Shown here: positions 1-10,052 of the stretch, one piece after another
Numbering within the stretch: position 1 is the first letter of the stretch
How the letters are laid out: each line of letters begins with the position of its first letter
Assembly: GCF_018128225.1 (NCBI RefSeq)
Contig: NZ_CP072377.1
Location: 1,674,001-1,738,000 of the forward strand
DNA length: 64,000 nt
Source: Leptotrichia sp. oral taxon 218
GTDB taxonomy: Bacteria > Fusobacteriota > Fusobacteriia > Fusobacteriales > Leptotrichiaceae
Reading direction: 5' to 3'
Notes under the pieces: model-generated
The model's database searches: none
Seen by the model: only the letters and a program-made list of their open reading frames with translations
What the model was told of the DNA's origin: nothing
Position numbers and translations under genes: made by a program

Positions 1-354
1 TGAATACGAGCTTTTCATAAATATTGCCACTTCAACAATCCCAAAAGCCTCTTTATCAGCGTCATAATTATCTTTCAATGCCTTTTTAGAAACTTTAGCA
101 TTTTCAATATCATTTATATAATCGTCTACAAGCTGAATTTTATCTCCACTTTCAAGATATTTCTCAGATTTTTTTATAAAATTTTCCAAAACTTTTGCAT
201 ATTCCTGACTATTCAATTCTTTTGAGTTACTTTTTAAACTTTTCAATGTAGTCAAAGTTTTTTTAACATTTTTAATTTTTTCATTTTTTACTTTTGCATT
301 TCCAATATAGCTTACGCTCATCACAAGTAAAATTACTACAAATATTTTTTTCAT
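1..354 (-). CDS. Secreted protein of unknown function, N-terminal part (cut by window edge)
   Basis: The frame opens at an ATG at 354 and stays open for 118 codons to base 1, so the C-terminus lies outside the window. The first ~20 residues (starting MKKIFVVILLVMSVSYIGNA) form a classical signal peptide with an Ala-type cleavage site. The mature part is Lys/Glu/Asn rich and looks helical, with several Leu/Lys heptad-like stretches. A purine-rich AAAGGAG lies about 6 bases upstream of the start. I do not recognise a family; the product is probably periplasmic or exported. Confidence 0.7.
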   Translation of the reverse strand, partial: MKKIFVVILLVMSVSYIGNAKVKNEKIKNVKKTLTTLKSLKSNSKELNSQEYAKVLENFIKKSEKYLESGDKIQLVDDYINDIENAKVSKKALKDNYDADKEAFGIVEVAIFMKSSYS

Positions 355-576
355 TTTTTCTCCTTTTATATTTATTCAAGTTCCAAATATTTTTTTATTA
401 TATACTTCAACTATTATTAAGGTCGTTGAATAGGCTTTTAATTTAATTATATTTAACATATTATCCATAATTCTAAAATTTTTTTATTATTTTATTATTT
501 ATTATTTCATTACTTCACTAATTTTTTATATTGTTTTTATTTTTCAAAAAAATATAAAATTTTTTGTAAAAAGTAG

Positions 577-605
577 TTGCAATTTTTTTCTTTTTGTGAT
601 ATAAT
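577..605 (+). promoter_or_regulatory. Sigma-70 promoter of the tRNA operon
   Basis: TTGCAA (577-582), a 17-base spacer and a perfect TATAAT (600-605). Transcription would start near 612, about 17 bases ahead of the first tRNA. The region 355-576 is AT-rich and shows nothing else I can support. Confidence 0.75.
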
Positions 606-628
606 AATTGAGTAGTAAATAATGTGAT

Positions 629-704
629 GGTCGCATAGCTCAGTTGGGAGAGCACCTGCCTTACAAGCAGGGGGTCATTGGTTCGAGCCCAATTGTGACC
701 ACCA
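629..704 (+). tRNA. tRNA-Val (anticodon TAC)
   Basis: Full cloverleaf of 76 nt. The acceptor stem GGTCGCA pairs with TGTGACC with one G-T wobble, the T arm is GGTTCGAGCCC-like, and the anticodon loop CTTACAA reads TAC. The terminal CCA is encoded. It is the first of three tRNAs in a row. Confidence 0.97.
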
Positions 705-712
705 TTTTTTTT

Positions 713-789
713 GGAGGTGTAGCTCAGTTGGTTAGAGTGCTTGCCTGTCACGCAAGATGTCGCGAGTTCGAGTCTCGTCACTTCCGCCA
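713..789 (+). tRNA. tRNA-Asp (anticodon GTC)
   Basis: 77-nt cloverleaf. The acceptor GGAGGTG pairs with CACTTCC, the anticodon loop CTGTCAC gives GTC, and CCA is encoded. It lies 8 bases after tRNA-Val in the same transcript. Confidence 0.97.
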
Positions 790-794
790 TTTAT

Positions 795-870
795 GCCCAG
801 ATAGCTCAGTCGGTAGAGCAAGGGACTGAAAATCCCTGTGTCCGTGGTTCGATTCCGCGTCTGGGCACCA
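795..870 (+). tRNA. tRNA-Phe (anticodon GAA)
   Basis: 76-nt cloverleaf starting GCCCAGATAGCTCAG. The acceptor GCCCAGA pairs with TCTGGGC, the anticodon is GAA with A at 37, and CCA is encoded. It is the last gene of the tRNA operon and is followed at once by a terminator. Confidence 0.97.
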
Positions 871-876
871 TTACTT

Positions 877-906
877 AATTGATAATACCAGTTATCAATT
901 TTTTTT
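877..906 (+). terminator. Intrinsic terminator of the tRNA operon
   Basis: A perfect 9-bp stem AATTGATAA/TTATCAATT around a 6-base loop (877-900), followed by six T. Confidence 0.85.
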
Positions 907-927
907 ATTTTAAAATTTTTTTCTTAT

Positions 928-969
928 AAAAAATGTATCTTTTGGATTTTTTCCATCAGATACATTTTT
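928..969 (-). terminator. Terminator of the tamB-bamA-lpxD operon
   Basis: A 12-bp stem (AAAAATGTATCT with AGATACATTTTT) that has a T-tract on the minus strand. It sits between the end of lpxD and the convergent tRNA operon, so it can work from both sides. The rest of 971-1118 shows nothing else. Confidence 0.7.
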
Positions 970-1118
970 ATTTTGGATTGAATCAAAGAAATAAGATAAA
1001 ATTTTTTTATGTTTTATCCCCTGGATCATTCATTAAAAATATAACGATTATAATCCAAATGATTATGCTTATGTCCAAGATTTTACCTTTTTTTATCAGA
1101 ATAAAATAAAATGAAATT

Positions 1119-2123
1119 TTATTTATTTTCCAATTTTCTTTCCAATTTTTTTACTTTTTTCACAAGTTCAGGAACTCTTCCCATAGACATTTTTATTCGC
1201 AAATCATCTATATGCTCTCTTAATGGAAATCCTGACATTTGCTTTCCATCAGGTACATTATTTGTTACACCTGATTTTGCAGCAATTACAACATTGTTTC
1301 CTATTTTTAAATGTCCTGCTACTCCAACTTGACCTGCAAGAGTTGTATTATCTCCGACTTCCACACTTCCTGAAATTCCCACTTGCGCTATTATAAAACA
1401 GTTTGAACCTATTATGTCATTGTGAGCAATATGAACTAAATTGTCAATTTTAGTTCCTTTTTTTATTATCGTATCACCAATTGCTCCTCTATCAACACAA
1501 GTATTTGCTCCTATTTCTACTTCATCTTCCAAAATTACATTTCCAATTTGCTCTATTTTTACATTGTTCCCTTTTACTTTTATATATCCAAATCCATCTG
1601 AACCAATTACCGCTCCTGGCTGAAAAATACATCTTTTTCCAATTTTACAAAATTCTCTTATTGTAACATTTGGATATACAATTGTTCCATCGCCAATTTC
1701 TGTACCTTCAAATATTGAAACATTTGGATAAATAACAACATTTTTCCCTATTTTTACATTGTGACCGATATATGTATTAATTTTTGAAACATTTGCTGTC
1801 TCGTCTATCACTGCCGAATCTTCTATTGGCTTTTCAAAAGGTTTTACTTTTGGTTTAAAATGATTTAACAAAATCGGCATTATTTCTCTAGGATTTTCAT
1901 CCACTACAATAAATGTTTTATCTTTTGGCAAATTTGGAATTTTGGGAACTATTAAAGCTCCAGCATTACATTTGTCAATATTTTTTAACATTTTTTCATC
2001 AGCTGCAAAAGTTAATTCTTTTTCACTTGCAGCAAAAAAAGGCGCTAATCTTGTAAAACTTATTTCGCTATTTCCTACAATTTCTCCATTTATTAAACTT
2101 GCTATTTCTTTTATACCATACAT
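1119..2123 (-). CDS. lpxD: LpxD, UDP-3-O-acylglucosamine N-acyltransferase
   Basis: Catalyses the third step of lipid A synthesis: transfer of a 3-hydroxyacyl chain from acyl-ACP to the 2-amino group of UDP-3-O-acyl-glucosamine, in the cytoplasm. The protein (334 aa, usual length) has the N-terminal uridine-binding domain and then a long left-handed beta-helix of hexapeptide repeats from about residue 105 to 310. The catalytic histidine region HIAHNDIIG and the family motifs GSDGFGY and GQVGVAGH are present. I use the ATG at 2123 because AGAGGTGG lies 6 bases upstream; a GTG at 2132 in the same frame would overlap that ribosome binding site. It is the last gene of the tamB-bamA-lpxD operon. 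Confidence 0.95.
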   Translation of the reverse strand: MYGIKEIASLINGEIVGNSEISFTRLAPFFAASEKELTFAADEKMLKNIDKCNAGALIVPKIPNLPKDKTFIVVDENPREIMPILLNHFKPKVKPFEKPIEDSAVIDETANVSKINTYIGHNVKIGKNVVIYPNVSIFEGTEIGDGTIVYPNVTIREFCKIGKRCIFQPGAVIGSDGFGYIKVKGNNVKIEQIGNVILEDEVEIGANTCVDRGAIGDTIIKKGTKIDNLVHIAHNDIIGSNCFIIAQVGISGSVEVGDNTTLAGQVGVAGHLKIGNNVVIAAKSGVTNNVPDGKQMSGFPLREHIDDLRIKMSMGRVPELVKKVKKLERKLENK

Positions 2124-2144
2124 TTTTTCCACCTCTTTTTATTT

Positions 2145-2180
2145 TCAAAAAATTAACAGGGAATTTTTAAATCCCCTGTC
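2145..2180 (-). terminator. Terminator or attenuator between bamA and lpxD
   Basis: The stem ACAGGG/CCCTGT, extended by AT pairs (2156-2179), is followed on the minus strand by TTAATTTTTT. It would stop or attenuate transcription between bamA and lpxD, so lpxD expression may be lower than that of the upstream genes. Confidence 0.5.
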
Positions 2181-2226
2181 TTATAAAACAACTTTGTACT
2201 TACAATTTTTAACTGCAAATTATATT

Positions 2227-4625
2227 CTAGAATGATTGTCCAAAACTGAAATAAAATTTACCGCTATCTTTTTTCTTACCAGGTGTTTCAGGATCCATTG
2301 GCCAACCATAGTCAAATCTTAACGGTCCAACTGGCGTATTTAATCTAAGTCCAATTCCATAACCTTTTTTAAGATCTTTGAATTTATGTGCATTTTTTCT
2401 GTCAGGTGAATAAGTTCTTCTTCCAGTTGCTGGATTTATTTTTTGTTTTTGCCAAGCATTTCCTATATCAAAAAAAGCAACTAATTGTATTGTATCATTG
2501 ATTTTTGTTCTATTTTCAATACTTGCATAAAATTGATCATATCCATCAAACGCTCCATATTCATATCCACGAAGTGTTTCAGCTCCTCCGACACTAAATC
2601 TCATCGCATCAGGAGTTCCACTTCCTGTTGACCCCCAAACTGCTCTATATGCCATCACATTTTTCTTACCAAATAATGGATGGAACGCTCTTAAATCAGC
2701 TTCAAATCTATCATATTTTCTAGGATCTTTCAAAAGATCTCCTCTTTCATAAGTCAAATCAGCATAAAGTCCTTTTGTTGGATCACTTATATTATCTCTT
2801 GTGTCATAAATTAATTCTGGAGTTACCGCTATTAAATTATATTTATCTTTAACATCTCCTCCTGAATAAATTTCTTTTTTATGATCGTATCTTGCTGAAA
2901 TTCTTGCGTAAATATCCTTACTTAATCCTTTACCAAGTGTCCATCTTGTTCCTATTGTTTTTACTTTTTCAAGTTCATCCCAGTCAGCGTCATCATCAAC
3001 AGATTGTGTCCAGTAAACAGAACCTCCTGCTTGAACTCTTTCAGTTCCTCTTACCCAAGGATCAAACCAGTCCAATGAAAATGTTTTATTTCCTCTATTT
3101 GAAGCTTCCACATTAATTGAAGCCTGTTGATCTCTTCCTAAAAAGTTCTCATCTGATAATTTAAGTCCTCCAACTAAACCAACTGAAGTACCGTAAGAAA
3201 TACTTCCATTAATTGTTGTTGTAGGTCTTTCTTCTATTAACAATTTTACATTTCTTTCATTAGGATCACTGTCGCTTCCGTAAATTTCTGGTTCTAGTCT
3301 AGTAAAAATACCAGTTCTATATAATTCTTTGATTGAATTTTCTATGTCGCTACTAGTTAATACCTTCCCTGGTTTTACTTCCATATATCTTTCCAAAACA
3401 TAATCTTTTGTTCTTAAATTTAATCTTTTGCTATTTTGTCTTTCATCATCATTTTTTAATATATTTTTTTCAAAAGTTACATCTTTAACTATACCTTCAG
3501 TAAGACCTATATTTATATCTCCAGTTTCTCCAACAGTTATTGATTCAATTCTTGCTGTTACATATCCATTTTTATTGTATAATTTTATTATACCGTTTGA
3601 TTCAGGACTTAATAAATTACCATTCAAAATTTCTCCTCTTTTTATTCCTAATGCTTCTTCCAATTGAGCATTAGTAAATAAAGTATTTCCTTGGATATTT
3701 ATACTTTGAACAGCTGGATTTTCTTTTACTTCATACAATATTGAAGCAGTATTGTCGGCTTTTCTATCTATTTTTGGTTCTACAGATGAAAAATAACCTG
3801 ATTCAAATATTTTTTGAGCACCGTCAATTGCCTTTTGTGGAATAAGTTTATCTCCTACTTTTACTGGAAAATCTTTTAAATAATCTTCTTTATTTAAAGT
3901 TTTAATTCCTTGAATATCTACACTTCTTACTGTAAAGTTTGTTTCCTTTTGATTTTCTTCATGCTGTAATTGTGACTGAAGAATTTCTTGCGCACTTGGA
4001 TGTTCAACAACTGCAACATCAATATCTACTGCATCTCCATTAACATTTGGAACTGTATTTACATTTAAGATATATTTCTCTCTTTTTAATGCCAAGTAAA
4101 TATCACTCAAATCTTTGTTTGAATAATCTTCTCCAGTTTGAACTGGAATTTTTGATTTAATCAAATCTTCTGGCAACTGTCTCAAATTAGAAACATTTAT
4201 TCTCCCAACTTTTAAATCATTTCTATTTATTACTACTTGATTTTTTTCTTGTCTTTCTTTAGATTTTTTTCTTTTTTATTTTTTTTATTTTTTTTCCCTT
4301 GTTCTTGAACTTCTTCTTCAGAATCTGTCGCAGAATAAGTTGTTTCTTCGCCAGTAGAATTTATTTCCTCGCTTTGATTTTGAGATGTTGTCGCTCTTGG
4401 CGTCTCATCATCTTCATTTTCTGTTGTCGTCGTTGCTGACACTGCTGCTGCTGATAAAGAACCTGTTGCGGCATCTGCTACTAATGCTGATGATTCCGTT
4501 TTTTCTTGTTTTATTTTGTTTTTACTTTCAACAGTCTTTTCTCCTTTTTCAGCTGCTTGTGACATATTATTCATCGAAACGAATAATGTAACTACCACAA
4601 TTAAAGCATAAATTTTATTTCTCAT
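2227..4625 (-). CDS. bamA: BamA, outer-membrane beta-barrel assembly factor (reading frame broken near 4233-4278)
   Basis: Core insertase of outer-membrane proteins. The body (stop at 2227, open in one frame up to about 4275) has tandem POTRA domains over roughly its first half (for example KVGDKLIPQKAIDGAQKIF), then a 16-strand barrel. The barrel carries the VRGF-equivalent loop (ETLRGYEYGAF) and ends GKFYFSFGQSF with a C-terminal Phe. No ATG with a ribosome binding site begins this frame; the nearest in-frame start is a TTG at 4185 without Shine-Dalgarno. The signal peptide and start lie in a second frame (ATG at 4625, AGGAGG upstream) that stops at 4233. One extra A in a run at 4241-4247 or 4264-4270 would fuse the two into a 799-aa protein. 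BamA is essential, so I expect a functional product. Confidence 0.9.
4233..4625 (-). CDS. N-terminal segment of BamA as the sequence stands: signal peptide and low-complexity linker
   Basis: This 130-aa frame starts 8 bases after the tamB stop with a strong AGGAGG. Residues 1-24 are a signal peptide cut at SQAA; then follow a Ser/Thr/Ala-rich tract (~45-70), an acidic tract (~70-110) and a Lys/Asn-rich tail coded by A8, A8, A6, A7 and A7 runs. By itself it is a short exported peptide, but the next frame continues with QVVINRNDLKVGRINVSNL, which reads like the first POTRA of BamA. I therefore take it as the 5' part of bamA and not a separate gene. Confidence 0.75.
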   Translation of the reverse strand: MRNKIYALIVVVTLFVSMNNMSQAAEKGEKTVESKNKIKQEKTESSALVADAATGSLSAAAVSATTTTENEDDETPRATTSQNQSEEINSTGEETTYSATDSEEEVQEQGKKNKKNKKEKNLKKDKKKIK

Positions 4626-4633
4626 TTTTCCTC

Positions 4634-7600
4634 CTATTTTTTTAATGTATCCAATTTTCTTTTTTTGAATATTCTTTTAAATAAATCACCAATACTATCG
4701 GCTTTTGTTGAAAAATCAACTCCAAAATAATAATTTATCCTATTTTGCTTTCTATTCGGTGCTCTTAAATTGATTTTATTATTTTTTGGCGCTGTTTCTC
4801 CTCCAACTCTAAGATCAAGTCCAGTTGCAATGTTATAACTTAACCAAGCATTGTATCCTATTGGATTTTCTTCTTTTTCTCCCGAAGATTGGAAAGGGAA
4901 TTTTATTGCTAAATTCCAATAAACCTTATCTTTATATAATTTATCCTGTAAACTTAATGTTGTAGAAGCATTATATTTACCAGTTCTATTTGATTTATCT
5001 ATATTTGTTGATACAGATACTTTTGATAGTCCCAAGGCCCCTTCAATTTTATCAGTTATTGAAGAAAAAATCAACTCATTTAATGCAGTATTTAAAAGTG
5101 AACCTGCTACAATAACTCCGTCTTCTGAATTATCTTTTCCATCTTTTTTATTTTTGCTTCCATTTCCAATTACTTTATCAAAAGCTAAAAGTGAAATTAT
5201 TTCTTCTTCAGTTTTTCCAGAACTTGAACTAAATTTAATACTAGGATTATTTATATTTCCTGTGGCATTTATCTCTATTCTGTCAGTTCCAATTTTTGTA
5301 CTTGCTTCAAAATCAACAAATGCATTTGACATAAAGTCTGTCTCCAAAGTCGATTTTGAAATACTAATTACTGAATTATTTATTTTAAATTCATTTCCAT
5401 TTAAATAAAACGAACCTTTTGAAACATTAAAATCTCCAATTAATCCAATTGCTCCATTCTCAAATGTAATTTCAGACGCTCCTTTTATTGTACCTTTTAT
5501 ATTTTTAACAAGGCTGACACTAGGAATGTTTAATTTTACTCTATCGCCAATTTGAATATTTAAATTAGCTGTATATTGTTTCATAATTTTGTCTAAAACT
5601 TCTTCAACTATTCCTTCCACAATGCTTTTATCTTTTTCCTGCTTTTGAAGTTCAGAAGTATTTGAAGCTGCTTTATTTTCAAAATCAGGTATCGCTCTAA
5701 TTTCAGCATCACTTACAAGTAAATTTCCAAACAATCTATCTTCAGTCAGTACTAAATCTCCTGTAACCGCATAATCAATATCAGTTCCATAATGAAGCCC
5801 AAGTTTATTTAAATCCGCATTCAACTCAAATTTCCCAAATTGCAATCGCTTAGTTTTCATAAAGTCAGGCGGTATCGTTGGCACATCCAAATTTCCTGTT
5901 ACATTAAATGTTCCATTGTTAAATCCACCATCTAATCTATTTACAATAAGTTTTGTGCCCTTCAAATCAATATTGGCATTGACATTGTCAACCAAAGTCA
6001 ACTCATCTTTTGTCTTATAATTAAAATTATTTAACAAAATATGCCCTGAAGTTCCGTTACTACTCGAAAGAATAGCGTCAATATTTGCAATTCCACTCGC
6101 ACTTGCCACATCTTTATTAGCTTCCAGAAAGTTTAAATTAAAGTTTTGTGCCAATACCGAAATGTCGTATTTTATTGGCGAATAATCAAAATATCCGCTG
6201 ACTACAAGTGGATTATTTTCATAGTTCAAATTAAATAGTCCGATATTTACTGTCTTTTCATTTCCTTGAAGATCTACATCAAGGTTTGTTACTGGAAATC
6301 CAGCCAAAGTTACTTTGTCAGATTTTATTTTTAATCCAGTCAAAAACTTCTCGAAACTTCCTTTATAAAAGAAATTAAAGTCAATATTTCCGCTATATCC
6401 TTTATTTTTCAAATCTTGTACTGAATCTAGCGCAAAATTGTGATCTTCAACTTTATAGTCAATGTCAACATTTGCCAAGTCAAATTTTGTATTTGTCTCA
6501 AACAATGTTTCATCATTTTCTCCGATAAATTTTAAACTTTTTATATCAAAAATTCCATATTTAAATAACTTATCAATATTTCCGTTACTGTAGTCGATAT
6601 TTGCTACAATATGTGGAATTTTATAACTTCTGTAACTCATATTTCCCAAAATTAAATGTCCATACATATTAAATTTATTTAAATGACCTTTTAAATTAAT
6701 TTTAGATTTTGTTCCAAATGTCAAATCGTCGACTTTTAATAATTTTGGAATATCGTCTTCATCTAAATTAAGTTCCAGATCAGCTACTTTATTTTTCAAA
6801 TTGTATGTTCCCGAAATATTATTTCCTCTCAAAGTCACATCTTTAAAGTTTACTACGCTGTTTTTTATATCTAAATCCGCTCTTGTCTGTCCAATCGAAT
6901 TAAAATTAATTTTTGTAGTCGACGGAGTCAGCAAAATTCTTCCATTCAAATTATCTGGCGTTCCAAAAATATTTGCTTTTAAACTATCAACATACATGCT
7001 CAACTGTGGATCTGTTACGCCATAAACGACATAATTTTTAAGTTCTCCGTCAAGTTTTACATTTTTCGTTTTTAAATTATAACTTCCTTGTGCAAATAAT
7101 TTGTCGTTTCCTAAACTTTCAATTTTTAAAATATCATTTTTCATATTCAATTTTGCAGTCAAATTTTTAAGTCTATGATATTGATACCAAACTTCATCCG
7201 CAAAAACATTCATATCAAAGTTCATTTTTGCCAAATCGTGAATTTTTCCATTTGCATGTAAATTTTCAAACTCTGCAATATACTCTCCATAAGGACTGTA
7301 AACTTCAAAATTTCCAGAAAGTTTGTCATCGACTTTCCCACTAATCTTAGCCTTTGCATTTAAAAGAAATTTTGCGTCATTTAACTTTTTGGATTTAAAG
7401 ACATAATTATTCAATTTGGCGTCAATTTCTGCTCTTCCAGTTTTTAAATGATAACTTCCTTGTGCAAACAATTTATCATTTCCCAAACTTTGGATTTTCA
7501 AAATATCGTTTTTCATATTTAATTTTGCAGTTAAATTTTTAAGTCTTTGGTCTTCCCACAAAACTTCATTTGCCAGAACATTCATATCCAAATCCATTTT

Positions 7601-9685
7601 TGCTAAATCACGAATTTTCCCACTCGCATGTAAATTTTTATATTTTACAAAATATTCTCCATAAGGACTGTAAATTTCATAACTTCCTCCAATTTTCTCA
7701 TTTGTTCCGCCAATTCTAGCTTTCACATCCATCGGAAGTTTTGCTCTATCCATCCCTTTAAAATTATATCCATAATTTTTCAAAAGTTTTGCCAAATCCA
7801 TTTCACTTTCATTTCGAATGCTGTAAGAATGTTTCATATCAGCTGTCGTTGTACCTTTTATATTTACTACGATTCCGCCAGTATTTACTTTAGCTTTTAT
7901 GTTGTAATTTCCTCTATTTATATTTATGTCCGCAACTACGCTCTCTATCATTTTTATTGGCAAATTTTTAATTTTTGCTTTTATATTTCCTGAACGAAGC
8001 ATATTTTTTGCATCAAATTTGACAAATAACTTTCTTACTTCTGGACTTATTACATATTTTTTACCGCCATATTTAACAGTTATGTAACCTTTTCCTTTTG
8101 CGTTTACAAGAACTGTTTTAGCAGTTGGATTTACTACATAATCCGCATTTAATTTTTTTGAAACAAGTGTTCCTGAAATAATATTTTTATTTGAAATTTG
8201 TGCACTTCCAGTGAACCTTGGAATATCGTAATCTGAACCTTTATTTATCAAGACATAATTACCTTTTCCAGTTTTTTTATTTAAATCATATATAAATTTT
8301 GGAATTTTTACATCATCTTTTATGTGAAATCCGCTTATAACTTCATCAAAACGAAAAGCTGTATCATTTAATTCTAAAAAACCTTTTTGAGTGGAAAGTT
8401 TCATATTTGTACTAATATTTCTAAAGTTATAATTTTCTATTTTTATATTTTTTGATGAAAATTTTCCATCTAATTCAACTTTTGCAGGTTTTTCTTTAGA
8501 GTTATTTTTATTTTTATTTTTATCTTTTTCTATTTCATTTTTTTTCTCTTGCTCTTTCGTTTTTGCTTTTTCAACATCAACTTTTACATTTAATTCTCCA
8601 GTGACATTTCCTTCGGCTTTCACTTTAAAATCTTTCAAAATTTTGTACCTTGCAATTTGCGAATAAGGAACTTCTTTTGTCTTTATTTTTAGAGTAAGTT
8701 TTGAATTTTTCTGTCCATAATTTAACAGCAGTGAAACTGGTTTTTGTGCCAACATTGAATTTGCGTCAATTTTAATGTTTTCTTTTGTCATATTGATATT
8801 TGCATTAATTTTATCAATATCGCCGTCAAAATCAATATAACTCAATATTCCATTTTTTACAGCCAAATTTCCAGTTGGTTCCATAGTTTCTGTAACTTCA
8901 TTTTTTGTCAAATTAAGTTTTCCATTTAACATTCCGCCTTTTATTGTTATCATTTCAAGCGGAAGATACTGACCAAGTTCTTTTGTAACTTTCACATTTC
9001 CAAAATCAAAATTTAAATGAAGCTCTTTTCTCTTTTCAGAACTATTTTTAATTTTATCAAATCTTGACTTTAACGACTGCTCCGAATTTAACTTTTGATT
9101 TAATTCGATTCCCAAAGTTTCAAGCGTATTGTCCGCATTCAAGTTTCCCGTTCCTTTTGCCACTAACAAAAATCCACGAGATTTTGCAGATTCCAAATTT
9201 CCATTTACACTTGACATAGATTTTCGTATTTTTTCTTTAAAACTTGTATCGGCATAATTAATCAGCGCATTGTGAACAAAAATTTTTCCAATTCGACTTG
9301 TCCTGTCAAATGTTTTTACTTTTTTTTCTTTCTTCATTATGTGAAAAATATTAAAGTCATTATCTTTTCTTCGCTCCAAATTTACAGTTGCATTGTAAAT
9401 ATCTATTCTGTTAAGCCTAGTCGGTGTAAGTAAATTTATTTTTGCAACTGCCTTTTTTGCATCAATTACCATATTTCCTGACAAATCTCTAACTTTCAAA
9501 TTATCAATCTGAATCTTGTCAAATCCATAAAGTCTAACTTTGTCAAACTCAACATTTAATACATTTGTTTTCAAAATGTTCGTCAGCGTTGACTTAAAAT
9601 GTGGTGTTGAAATATAGTACTTTAGTGCAATCAAAGCCAAAAGAAGCGGAATAAAAACCATTAAAGATTTTTTCAAATATCTCAT
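4634..9685 (-). CDS. tamB: TamB-like translocation and assembly module protein (DUF490)
   Basis: Giant envelope protein (1683 aa) anchored in the inner membrane by one N-terminal helix (residues ~8-26). The rest is a long beta-rich groove spanning the periplasm, a family linked to phospholipid transport and outer-membrane protein assembly. The C-terminal ~350 residues match the TamB domain (for example GDFNVSKGSFYLNGNEFKINN, then EEEIISLLAFD). A Lys/Asn-rich insert lies near residues 375-400. Residues around 650-900 contain two near-identical copies of a ~124-residue unit. The gene lies directly upstream of bamA (8-base gap), a common arrangement in diderms without TamA, where BamA itself may be the partner. 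AAGGAGG lies 13 bases before the ATG. Confidence 0.92.
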   Translation of the reverse strand: MRYLKKSLMVFIPLLLALIALKYYISTPHFKSTLTNILKTNVLNVEFDKVRLYGFDKIQIDNLKVRDLSGNMVIDAKKAVAKINLLTPTRLNRIDIYNATVNLERRKDNDFNIFHIMKKEKKVKTFDRTSRIGKIFVHNALINYADTSFKEKIRKSMSSVNGNLESAKSRGFLLVAKGTGNLNADNTLETLGIELNQKLNSEQSLKSRFDKIKNSSEKRKELHLNFDFGNVKVTKELGQYLPLEMITIKGGMLNGKLNLTKNEVTETMEPTGNLAVKNGILSYIDFDGDIDKINANINMTKENIKIDANSMLAQKPVSLLLNYGQKNSKLTLKIKTKEVPYSQIARYKILKDFKVKAEGNVTGELNVKVDVEKAKTKEQEKKNEIEKDKNKNKNNSKEKPAKVELDGKFSSKNIKIENYNFRNISTNMKLSTQKGFLELNDTAFRFDEVISGFHIKDDVKIPKFIYDLNKKTGKGNYVLINKGSDYDIPRFTGSAQISNKNIISGTLVSKKLNADYVVNPTAKTVLVNAKGKGYITVKYGGKKYVISPEVRKLFVKFDAKNMLRSGNIKAKIKNLPIKMIESVVADININRGNYNIKAKVNTGGIVVNIKGTTTADMKHSYSIRNESEMDLAKLLKNYGYNFKGMDRAKLPMDVKARIGGTNEKIGGSYEIYSPYGEYFVKYKNLHASGKIRDLAKMDLDMNVLANEVLWEDQRLKNLTAKLNMKNDILKIQSLGNDKLFAQGSYHLKTGRAEIDAKLNNYVFKSKKLNDAKFLLNAKAKISGKVDDKLSGNFEVYSPYGEYIAEFENLHANGKIHDLAKMNFDMNVFADEVWYQYHRLKNLTAKLNMKNDILKIESLGNDKLFAQGSYNLKTKNVKLDGELKNYVVYGVTDPQLSMYVDSLKANIFGTPDNLNGRILLTPSTTKINFNSIGQTRADLDIKNSVVNFKDVTLRGNNISGTYNLKNKVADLELNLDEDDIPKLLKVDDLTFGTKSKINLKGHLNKFNMYGHLILGNMSYRSYKIPHIVANIDYSNGNIDKLFKYGIFDIKSLKFIGENDETLFETNTKFDLANVDIDYKVEDHNFALDSVQDLKNKGYSGNIDFNFFYKGSFEKFLTGLKIKSDKVTLAGFPVTNLDVDLQGNEKTVNIGLFNLNYENNPLVVSGYFDYSPIKYDISVLAQNFNLNFLEANKDVASASGIANIDAILSSSNGTSGHILLNNFNYKTKDELTLVDNVNANIDLKGTKLIVNRLDGGFNNGTFNVTGNLDVPTIPPDFMKTKRLQFGKFELNADLNKLGLHYGTDIDYAVTGDLVLTEDRLFGNLLVSDAEIRAIPDFENKAASNTSELQKQEKDKSIVEGIVEEVLDKIMKQYTANLNIQIGDRVKLNIPSVSLVKNIKGTIKGASEITFENGAIGLIGDFNVSKGSFYLNGNEFKINNSVISISKSTLETDFMSNAFVDFEASTKIGTDRIEINATGNINNPSIKFSSSSGKTEEEIISLLAFDKVIGNGSKNKKDGKDNSEDGVIVAGSLLNTALNELIFSSITDKIEGALGLSKVSVSTNIDKSNRTGKYNASTTLSLQDKLYKDKVYWNLAIKFPFQSSGEKEENPIGYNAWLSYNIATGLDLRVGGETAPKNNKINLRAPNRKQNRINYYFGVDFSTKADSIGDLFKRIFKKRKLDTLKK
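7040..7710 (-). repeat. Internal tandem duplication in tamB (unit ~372 bp)
   Basis: Two copies with a period of 372 bp, for example at 7081 and 7453. Both encode YGEY...NLHA.GKI.DLAKM, then RLKNLTAKLNMKNDILKI and SLGNDKLFAQGSY. Identity is high at the DNA level too, which points to a fairly recent duplication that lengthens the beta-groove by about 124 residues. Confidence 0.85.
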
Positions 9686-10052
9686 TTCACAACTTTTACC
9701 TCCTTTTCCTTAAATTGTGCAATTTTATCTGCACTGTAAGCCATAATAAAATGACTTTTTCAAATTTGAAAAGGATAATTTTTATGTTTTTTAACTTTTT
9801 GTTTTTAATAATATTATTTTATTAAATAGTTTTTTTAATAATTTAAAATAACTTTCAATAAAATATAATTACTATAACAATTAAACTTATAAAAAATTGT
9901 ATATTTTTATAAATTCGTTTAACTTTTATAAAACCATTGTTTTACCCTATTTTTCTGATATTTTCTCAACTAAAAATATCCCTTGTATTTTAACATAATT
10001 TTGAATAAAAATCCATTTTTAATTTAAAACTGAATTTATAAATCAAAATACT

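Noticed and set aside
518-829. Two open frames overlapping the tRNA genes on both strands
   Set aside because: They are readings through the three tRNAs and their flanks; no ribosome binding site and no protein-like composition.
9686-10052. Further small genes between tamB and the 42-aa peptide gene
   Set aside because: The stretch is AT-rich with frequent stops; only a palindrome near 9755 is noticeable, without clear function.
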